Position numbers and translations under genes: made by a program
Part shown: positions 5,917 to 11,021 of the stretch, piece after piece
Layout of the letters: each line of letters opens with the position of its first letter
How positions within the stretch are numbered: position 1 is the stretch's first letter
The notes under the pieces: generated by a model
The model's input: the letters and a program-made list of their open reading frames with translations, nothing else
Database searches by the model: none
What the model was told of the DNA's origin: nothing
Origin: Robiginitomaculum sp.
GTDB lineage: Bacteria > Pseudomonadota > Alphaproteobacteria > Caulobacterales > Maricaulaceae
Direction of reading: 5' to 3'
Length of the DNA stretch: 11,021 nucleotides
NCBI GenBank assembly: GCA_026993275.1
Contig: JALWUB010000473.1
Location: forward strand, 1-11,021

Positions 5917-7924
5917 CCCTGGCCTTTCTGCTGGCGCGCGCGGCGCTGGCGGCACGTTCGATGGCGCAATACAGCGCCCGCGGGTCGATGGGTTTGGAAA
6001 TATAGTCGTTCATGCCCGCGGCCAGACAGGTCTCGCGGTCGCCCAGCATGGCGTTGGCGGTCATCGCCACGACCGGGGTTCCGGCATTGATGCTGCTGCT
6101 GGCGCGCAGGGCCCTTGTCGCGGCAAGGCCATCCATGATGGGCATCTGGATGTCCATCAGAATCACATCAAAGCGCGCCGCGGCGGCCAGCTCCAGCGCT
6201 TCCTTGCCATGCCCGGCCCAGACCACCTCGCCGCCAAGGGGACGCAGAAATGACGCCAGCACACGCTGGTTGATCGGATTGTCCTCGACCGCCAGAATCC
6301 GCACACCGGACTTGAGCGCTTCAGACTTGCCCGATTGCGCCGTGTTTTCAGGCCGGGCCGCCGTGACCGCAGCCGCCTTCACGGCAAGGGTGAATGTGGA
6401 GCCCTGCCCCGGCGCCGACACCACGGTGAGATCGCCGCCCATCATCCGCGCCAGCTTGCGCGAGATCGCCAGGCCGAGGCCGGTGCCGCCATAATGGCGG
6501 GTGATGGCCGTGTCTGTCTGCTCGAAGGCCGAGAACAGCTTGTCCTGCGCCTCCTTGCTGATGCCAATGCCGGTGTCGCTGACGGCGAACACCAGTTGCA
6601 CCTGATTGCCGTCCAGCCTCCTGGCGCTGACGCGCACGGCAATCTCCCCTTCCTGCGTGAACTTGGCCGCATTGGACAACAGGTTGAAGAGGATCTGGCG
6701 GATGCGCACCGGATCGCCCCGCACCACGGACGGCACGCTGTCGTCAATGCTGAAGGCCAGGTGCACGTCCTTGTTGTCGAGAACCGGCCGCCACAGGCGC
6801 TCGAGCTTGCGCAGGGTGTGGCGGATATCGACATCCGCCGTATCGATATCCAGCTTGCCGGCCTCGATCTTGGACAGATCCAGAATGTCGTTGAGCAGCG
6901 ACATCATCACGTCACCGGCATCGAGCAGGGTTTTGACGTTCTCGCGCTGCTCTTCGTCCAGATCCGACCTGGCCAGCAAGCCGGCCATGGCCAGAACCGC
7001 ATTCATCGGTGTGCGCAGCTCATGGCTCATCATCGCCAGAAAGGCGGACTTGGCCGTGTTGGCCTCCTCCGCGGCAATCCGTGCCGCCTCGGCCTTGTCG
7101 CGGGTGCGGCTGAGCAGCGTTATGTCATTGAAACAGGCAATCAGGCCGCCATTGTCCACCGGGCCGATGCGGGCCTCGATGACCTTGCCGCCCGGGCGGC
7201 GCAGGATCACCGTGCCGCGCCGGCGCCGCCGCAGCCGTGTGACCAGGCGCACCACCTTTTCGCGCGGCGCGCCGGGCAGCAGCCGGCAGGCAAAATCCTC
7301 GATGGACAGGCCCGGCGCAATTCTGGGGTGGCGCAGGTCCAGCAGGCTTTCGACCGGGCTGTTGGCCTGGTTCAGCTGCCCTGCGCCGTCAAACATCGCC
7401 ACGCCCACATCCAGCGTGTTCAGCATGGCGTGCACTTGCGCATCCCGGGTTTCGCCCTGGCGCTGCAATTGCCGCACCTGGCCGGCATCATGCAAGACAC
7501 AGATGCGGCGCCCGTGCTGGCCGATATTGGCCGCGATGATGGAAATCACCGCATCGAACTTCTTGCCATTGCAGCGCCGCGCCACCGTCTCGACCTTGTC
7601 CGCAATGACAGTGCCGGGCCGGGCGGGCTGAAACAGTCCGGCGTTCAGCTCGGGCAGGATGGCGGCCATGGACTGGCCATTGATGGCTTCGGCGGTGCAG
7701 CCCAGCATGTCCAGTGCGGCGGGATTGGCCGACACCACTTCAAAGCCGCTATTGGTCACCAGAAGCGCATCGGAAACGTGGCTGGCCAACAGGTCAAAAC
7801 GCTGGTCGGCAGCCTGATAGGCGCTCTCGACAAGCGCCGAAAGCTTGTCAACCGCAATGCCGCCTCCCTGTTCATCCGCCGCCAGGCTCAGATGGCGTTT
7901 GAGAAGATGATGCACACTGTTCAC
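5900..7924 (-). CDS. Soluble hybrid sensor histidine kinase (PAS-PAS-HisKA-HATPase-REC)
   Basis: This is a two-component hybrid kinase of 674 residues that autophosphorylates on histidine and passes the phosphate to its own receiver. Domains: PAS about 40-150, a second PAS about 163-272, a helical linker about 272-296, HisKA with SHELRTP (His301), HATPase with N-box NLLSNAAKF (414-422), G1 DTGIGI (450-455) and G2 GGTGLGLAI (479-487), and REC about 541-658 with acidic pair Glu547/Asp548, phosphoacceptor Asp591, Thr622 and Lys644. No transmembrane segment is visible, so it should sense a cytoplasmic cue; no haem- or flavin-binding residues are evident. An Arg-rich patch (about 229-243) lies in the second PAS. 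No HPt domain or response regulator lies nearby, so the phosphorelay target is unknown. The start is GTG at 7924; GTG at 7915 is an alternative, and neither has a strong ribosome-binding site. Confidence 0.93.
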   Translation of the reverse strand: MNSVHHLLKRHLSLAADEQGGGIAVDKLSALVESAYQAADQRFDLLASHVSDALLVTNSGFEVVSANPAALDMLGCTAEAINGQSMAAILPELNAGLFQPARPGTVIADKVETVARRCNGKKFDAVISIIAANIGQHGRRICVLHDAGQVRQLQRQGETRDAQVHAMLNTLDVGVAMFDGAGQLNQANSPVESLLDLRHPRIAPGLSIEDFACRLLPGAPREKVVRLVTRLRRRRRGTVILRRPGGKVIEARIGPVDNGGLIACFNDITLLSRTRDKAEAARIAAEEANTAKSAFLAMMSHELRTPMNAVLAMAGLLARSDLDEEQRENVKTLLDAGDVMMSLLNDILDLSKIEAGKLDIDTADVDIRHTLRKLERLWRPVLDNKDVHLAFSIDDSVPSVVRGDPVRIRQILFNLLSNAAKFTQEGEIAVRVSARRLDGNQVQLVFAVSDTGIGISKEAQDKLFSAFEQTDTAITRHYGGTGLGLAISRKLARMMGGDLTVVSAPGQGSTFTLAVKAAAVTAARPENTAQSGKSEALKSGVRILAVEDNPINQRVLASFLRPLGGEVVWAGHGKEALELAAAARFDVILMDIQMPIMDGLAATRALRASSSINAGTPVVAMTANAMLGDRETCLAAGMNDYISKPIDPRALYCAIERAASAARASRKARAGEAA

Positions 7925-7945
7925 CCGTCTTGCCGCCGTTTCCCC

Positions 7946-8013
7946 CCGGACCGGCTGTTGTCATTGCCGGGATTATGCCCCGGCGGCGCTGAAGAAGCGG
8001 TTAACCGGACCGG
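7946..8013. repeat. Direct repeat CCGGACCGG plus CGGTTAACCG palindrome
   Basis: The 9-mer CCGGACCGG occurs at 7946-7954 and 8005-8013, starts 59 bp apart, in the divergent kinase/ubiX intergenic region. The second copy runs on from a perfect 10-bp palindrome, CGGTTAACCG (7998-8007), whose TTAACC resembles a CtrA half-site. Each CCGGACCGG is itself nearly palindromic, as operator half-sites often are. In GC-rich DNA, CCGG-rich words recur by chance, so a regulatory role is only a suggestion. Confidence 0.35.
7966..7984 (-). promoter_or_regulatory. Inverted repeat enclosing a -10-like box of the kinase gene
   Basis: GCCGGG (7966-7971) and CCCGGC (7979-7984) are perfect complements separated by 7 nt. 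On the - strand the spacer contains CATAAT (7977-7972), the only AT-rich -10-like hexamer upstream of the kinase start, about 48 nt before the GTG. No good -35 box lies 16-18 nt further upstream. The arrangement would suit a repressor site over a promoter, but the promoter itself is weakly supported. Confidence 0.3.
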
Positions 8014-8039
8014 GATTTGTGCTCTGGCGGCTGCCGCGG

Positions 8040-8069
8040 TTGAATGGCGCCGCCGCCTGTGGTCTATAG
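8040..8069 (+). promoter_or_regulatory. Candidate ubiX promoter
   Basis: TTGAAT (8040-8045) is followed, after 18 nt, by CTATAG (8064-8069), close to a sigma-70-type -35/-10 pair. Transcription would begin near 8076, about 30 nt before the ubiX ATG. Its position argues against the in-frame ATG at 8044 as the ubiX start, since that codon lies inside the -35 box. Confidence 0.4.
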
Positions 8070-8106
8070 GCGCCTTGATCTCTTCTGCGAACGGAGCCCG
8101 CCTGAC

Positions 8107-8688
8107 ATGCGCCTGATTATTGGCATAGCTGGCGCCAGCGGCGTCATTTACGGCATTCGCCTGCTTGAATACCTGCGCGCCATGAAGGGTGTCGAAACCC
8201 ATCTGGTGCTGAGCAGGACGGCCCGGATGAACATTGGCGTCGAGACAGACTGGCGCGTGCGGGATGTCGAGGCCCTGGCCGACCAGGTTCATGCCAACAG
8301 CGATCTTGGCGCCGCCATCGCATCGGGCTCGTTTCGCACCGATGGCATGATCGTTGCCGCCTGCGCCATGAAAACACTGTCCGCCATCGCCAATTCCTAT
8401 GCCAGCGACCTGATCGCGCGCGCCGCCGACGTGACCCTGAAAGAGCGCCGCAAGCTGGTGCTGATGCCGCGCGAGACGCCGTTGCATGCCGGGCATTGCG
8501 ACCTGATGGCCAAGGCCAGCGCTCTGGGCGCCATCATCGCGCCGCCCATGCCGGCCATGTATATCCGCCCGCAGAGCGTCGATGACCTGGTCGATCACGC
8601 CGCCGGGCGCATACTGGACCTGTTTGGCATCGACACGCCCGACATGCAGCGCTGGCCGGGCCTGGCCGAAGCGCGCCGCCGCGACTGA
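8107..8688 (+). CDS. ubiX: Flavin prenyltransferase UbiX
   Basis: UbiX attaches a dimethylallyl group to reduced FMN, making the prenylated FMN cofactor that UbiD-type decarboxylases need, including the one in ubiquinone synthesis. The 193-residue protein matches E. coli UbiX along its length. It has the nucleotide-binding IAGASGVIYG (7-16), SRTAR (36-40), SGSFRTDGMIVAACAMKTLS (73-92), the block RAADVTLKERRKLVLMPRETPLH (105-127), PPMPAMYIRPQS (146-157) and a terminal helix. The ATG at 8107 is chosen because the protein then starts as in family members (MRLIIGI) and ACGGAG (8091-8096) lies 10 nt upstream; the in-frame ATG at 8044 would add a non-conserved 21-residue extension. Its TGA directly abuts the helicase ATG. 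No ubiD lies in the window. Confidence 0.95.
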   Translation: MRLIIGIAGASGVIYGIRLLEYLRAMKGVETHLVLSRTARMNIGVETDWRVRDVEALADQVHANSDLGAAIASGSFRTDGMIVAACAMKTLSAIANSYASDLIARAADVTLKERRKLVLMPRETPLHAGHCDLMAKASALGAIIAPPMPAMYIRPQSVDDLVDHAAGRILDLFGIDTPDMQRWPGLAEARRRD

Positions 8689-10017
8689 ATGGCGCCGCCT
8701 GCGCCCGCTGCCGCGCACGCCATTCCGGCGCCCGTGCTGGATCTGCTGGAGCAGGAGCGCGCCAATGTCTGGCTGACCGGGCGCGCCGGCACCGGCAAGA
8801 CCACGCTGCTGAAACAGTTTGCCGCCCGCCATGACGGCACATGCGCAGTGCTGGCGCCCACCGGCATTGCCGCCATCAATGCCGGCGGCCAGACCATCCA
8901 TTCCTTCTTTCGCCTGCCGCCGCGCCTGGTCGAGCCTGAGGACGTCCGGCGCATCCGCTATGCCGGGGCGTTGCGCGCCATCAAGACGCTGATCATTGAC
9001 GAGGCCTCGATGATCCGCGCCGATGTCATGGCCGCCATCGACCGCTCCTTGCGCATCAACCGCGATTCCGATGCGCCCTTTGGCGGCGTGCAGATGGTGC
9101 TGGCGGGCGACCCCTATCAATTGCCGCCGGTGATCGAGCGCGATCTGGGCCCCTATCTGGATGAAACCCATGGCGGGCGTTATTTCTTTTCGCCGCCAGC
9201 CTTTGCCGATGGCGATTTCCATCTGGCCGAACTGACCCGGGTATACCGCCAGTCCGACCCGGTGTTTCTGGATGTGCTGGCCGGGGTGCGCAGCGGCGAA
9301 CTGAGCCGCATGCACGCCGAAATCCTGGCCGCGCGTGCCGCACCCCGCGATCCGGTCGAGGCCAGCCAGACCCATGTGGTGCTGACCGGCACCAACACGG
9401 CGGCCTTCGCCATCAACCATGCCCGCCTCGAGGCCCTGCCAGGGCCGGTGCAGGCCTATGACGCCAGGGTTTCGGGCGAATTTGACCCCCGGCTCTACCC
9501 CACCGAGGCGCCCCTGCTGCTCAAGCCCGGCGCCCGCGTCATCATGCTCAAGAACGATGCGGACAGGAACTGGGTCAATGGCACGCTGGCCACCGTCGTG
9601 ACAGCCGCGCCGGAGCGGCTGGAGGTCGAAATCGCGGGCACCAGGCATGAGGTGGAGCCGGCCAGGTGGGAGCGCATACGCTATGGCTTTGATGCCGCCA
9701 GCAAGACCCTGAACAAGGACGTTATCGGCACCTTCACGCAATACCCCTTGCGCCTGGCCTGGGCGCTGACGATTCACAAGGCGCAAGGCCAGAGCCTGGA
9801 CAAGGTCTATGTGGACCTGCGCCGCGGCCTGTTTGCCCATGGCCAGGCCTATGTGGCACTGAGCCGCTGCCGCTCGCTCGACGGGCTGCAACTGTCGCGG
9901 CCGCTGCGGCCGCAGGACCTGCATCTGGACCGCCGCGCCCTGGCCGTTGGCCGGCTCCTGGACGTGCAGGAGCATGACACCTGCCGCCTGGCCAGACTGG
10001 CCCCGCCAGTAAACTGA
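8689..10017 (+). CDS. Pif1/RecD-like SF1 DNA helicase
   Basis: This is a predicted ATP-driven superfamily 1B helicase (COG0507-like; Pif1 and RecD2 are relatives), probably 5'-to-3' and acting on stalled forks or structured DNA. The 442 residues are complete: Walker A GRAGTGKTT (31-39, Lys37), motif Ia APTGIAAINAGGQTIHSFF (56-74), Walker B IIDEASM (102-108), motif III LAGDPYQLPPV (138-148), TRVYRQ (183-188), HKAQGQSLDKVYVD (363-376) and motif VI YVALSRCRSLDGL (388-400, Arg393). It lacks added N- or C-terminal domains, so it is a minimal helicase core. The ATG follows the ubiX stop with no intervening base and has only a weak upstream GAAG, so it is probably translated by coupling with ubiX. 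Its 3' end lies 8 bp from the convergent CorC-like gene. The biological target is unknown. Confidence 0.92.
   Translation: MAPPAPAAAHAIPAPVLDLLEQERANVWLTGRAGTGKTTLLKQFAARHDGTCAVLAPTGIAAINAGGQTIHSFFRLPPRLVEPEDVRRIRYAGALRAIKTLIIDEASMIRADVMAAIDRSLRINRDSDAPFGGVQMVLAGDPYQLPPVIERDLGPYLDETHGGRYFFSPPAFADGDFHLAELTRVYRQSDPVFLDVLAGVRSGELSRMHAEILAARAAPRDPVEASQTHVVLTGTNTAAFAINHARLEALPGPVQAYDARVSGEFDPRLYPTEAPLLLKPGARVIMLKNDADRNWVNGTLATVVTAAPERLEVEIAGTRHEVEPARWERIRYGFDAASKTLNKDVIGTFTQYPLRLAWALTIHKAQGQSLDKVYVDLRRGLFAHGQAYVALSRCRSLDGLQLSRPLRPQDLHLDRRALAVGRLLDVQEHDTCRLARLAPPVN
9996..10010. repeat. Hairpin at the convergent gene ends
   Basis: ACTGGC (9996-10001), CCC, GCCAGT (10005-10010) is a perfect 6-bp inverted repeat with a 3-nt loop. 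It lies within the last codons of the helicase gene and, for the CorC-like gene, about 16 nt past its stop. Neither strand has a T-tract after it. It may help end or protect both transcripts, but it does not qualify as a canonical terminator. A second, overlapping symmetry, GGCCAG-A-CTGGCC, lies at 9990-10002. Confidence 0.3.
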
Positions 10018-10025
10018 GCGGCGGC

Positions 10026-11021
10026 CTATGCTTCTTCCGGGGAGATCCGCACCTTGGTGATCTGGTTGCGCTTGCGGGCGCACACCGTGAAGCGGTGGCC
10101 ATGGAAGGAAAACGTCTGGCCGACTTCGGGAATGGTCTGGGCTTCGTGAATGATCAGCCCGGCAATGGTCACCGCCTCCTCGTCGGGCAAGTCCCAGTCC
10201 AGCGCCCGGTTCAGGTCGCGCACGCTGACCTCGCCGGCGACCAGCACCGAGCCATCCTCCTGGCGGTGAATGCCGCGCGCCGGCAGGTCGTATTCATCCT
10301 CGATCTGGCCGACGATTTCCTCAAGAATGTCTTCCAGGGTGACCAGGCCCATGAGGGCGCCATATTCGTCCACCACCAGGGCAAAATGCGCGCGCCGCTG
10401 GCGGAAGGCGTTGAGCTGTTCGGGCAGGGTGGTGGTTTCGGGCACAAACCAGGGCGGACGCATGATGGCGCGGATGTCGATGGCGTCAAAATTGCCCTTG
10501 TGCTGGCGCATGGCGCGCAAGAGGTCCTTGGCGTGCAGAACGCCAATGATGTTCTCTGGCTCCTTCTCCCACACCGGCAGGCGCGAAAACCCGCTTTGCA
10601 GCACCTCGTCTATGATCCGGTCCGGGGCGGCACTGGCATCGACCATGCGCATGTTCTTGCGGTGCACCATGATTTCCCCGACGGTCAGATCGCGCAGATC
10701 CAGAATGCCGCCGATCATGTCCCGGTCATGCTTTTTCACGGCGCCCTCGCGGGCCAGCAGGTCAACGGCGCCGCGCAATTCCTCATGGGCGCTCAGCACC
10801 GGCCCCTCGGCGCGAATGCCAAACAGCATGAACAGCGCCTTGATGATCGCCTCCACGCCCATGACGATGGGGGCGAAGACAATGCGGACATACTTGATCG
10901 GCAGCGACACCAGCATGGCGGCGCGGTCGGGATTGCTGATCGCCCAGGTCTTGGGCGCCACTTCAGCGAAAATCAGCACCAGCGCCGTCATCACCACGGT
11001 CGCCAGCACCACGCCCAGATG
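10026..11021 (-). CDS. CNNM/CorC-HlyC-type membrane protein (DUF21-CBS-CBS-CorC), 5' end outside the window
   Basis: This is the C-terminal part of a CNNM/CorB-like protein, a family linked to Mg2+ transport or efflux and often labelled hemolysin. The frame is open past the window edge, so the start and most of the DUF21 membrane domain are missing. About 331 residues are visible. Counting from the GTG codon at 11012: the last DUF21 helix with AEVAPKTWAI (16-25), an amphipathic and hydrophobic stretch about 33-65, a linker beginning SAHEELR, a CBS pair at about 110-170 (VGEIMVHR, SRLPVW, IIGVLHAKDLL) and 178-235 (ALVVDEYGALMGLVTLEDILEEIVG), and a CorC_HlyC domain at about 243-325. The family EVxPK motif is present. 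The CBS pair would bind adenine nucleotide and Mg2+. The gene ends with TAG, 8 bp from the helicase stop. Confidence 0.93.
   Translation of the reverse strand, partial: HLGVVLATVVMTALVLIFAEVAPKTWAISNPDRAAMLVSLPIKYVRIVFAPIVMGVEAIIKALFMLFGIRAEGPVLSAHEELRGAVDLLAREGAVKKHDRDMIGGILDLRDLTVGEIMVHRKNMRMVDASAAPDRIIDEVLQSGFSRLPVWEKEPENIIGVLHAKDLLRAMRQHKGNFDAIDIRAIMRPPWFVPETTTLPEQLNAFRQRRAHFALVVDEYGALMGLVTLEDILEEIVGQIEDEYDLPARGIHRQEDGSVLVAGEVSVRDLNRALDWDLPDEEAVTIAGLIIHEAQTIPEVGQTFSFHGHRFTVCARKRNQITKVRISPEEA

Noticed and set aside
8044..8106. Earlier ubiX start at 8044
   Set aside because: That ATG falls in the candidate -35 box, lacks a ribosome-binding site, and would add 21 residues not seen in UbiX; the ATG at 8107 fits better.
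6335..8116. Open + strand frame of about 590 codons opposite the hybrid kinase
   Set aside because: It is antisense to a kinase with every catalytic motif intact, and its composition (Arg, His, Gln, Ala) is typical of a shadow frame.
7921..10083. Open - strand frame of about 720 codons opposite ubiX and the helicase
   Set aside because: It lies antisense to two genes with complete family motifs, its translation is rich in Gly, His, Gln, Arg and Ala without any domain pattern, and such frames are expected opposite high-GC coding DNA.

Overview
This window looks like ordinary chromosomal DNA from an alphaproteobacterium. It is GC-rich and very densely coded, with stop/start overlaps inside operons and almost no intergenic space. 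Two TadE-type pilus genes, a DUF21-CBS-CorC protein and a soluble PAS hybrid kinase all fit that group, and the best promoter candidate resembles the alphaproteobacterial CTTGAC-N17-CTATAT pattern. I cannot place the genus. I see no tRNA, rRNA, CRISPR array, insertion sequence, phage gene or recognisable defence system.

Layout. (1) 92-1194, + strand: two TadE-like pseudopilin genes joined by a TGATG overlap, probably the end of a tad (Flp pilus) cluster that begins before the window. (2) 5812-1133, - strand: a five-gene operon of a 71-residue unknown protein, AMP nucleosidase (amn), a tyrosine/lipid-type phosphatase, pabB and pabC. The last four genes overlap by 1 or 4 bases at every junction. 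The 3' end of pabC overlaps the second tadE gene tail to tail by 62 bp. (3) 7924-5900, - strand: a soluble hybrid histidine kinase (PAS-PAS-HisKA-HATPase-REC), followed by an intrinsic-terminator-like hairpin that spans its stop codon and, beyond that, a candidate promoter for the amn operon. (4) 7925-8106: a 182-bp divergent regulatory region between the kinase and ubiX, with an inverted repeat around a -10-like element, a 9-bp direct repeat and a CGGTTAACCG palindrome. (5) 8107-10017, + strand: ubiX (flavin prenyltransferase), abutted without a gap by a Pif1/RecD-like SF1 helicase. (6) 10026 to beyond 11021, - strand: the C-terminal part of a CNNM/CorC-type protein, convergent with the helicase across only 8 bp.

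How the genes work together. pabB and pabC make p-aminobenzoate for folate from chorismate, apart from the glutamine amidotransferase subunit PabA, which is not in the window. amn breaks AMP into adenine and ribose 5-phosphate. The chain of overlapping starts implies that amn, the phosphatase and the pab genes are translated together, but I know of no pathway that links them. This is the least explained association here. The most concrete molecular oddity is in PabC: at the position where the family normally has the glutamate that contacts PLP N1, this protein has serine. The rest is well-known families, and I would not call any part of the window a clearly new system.
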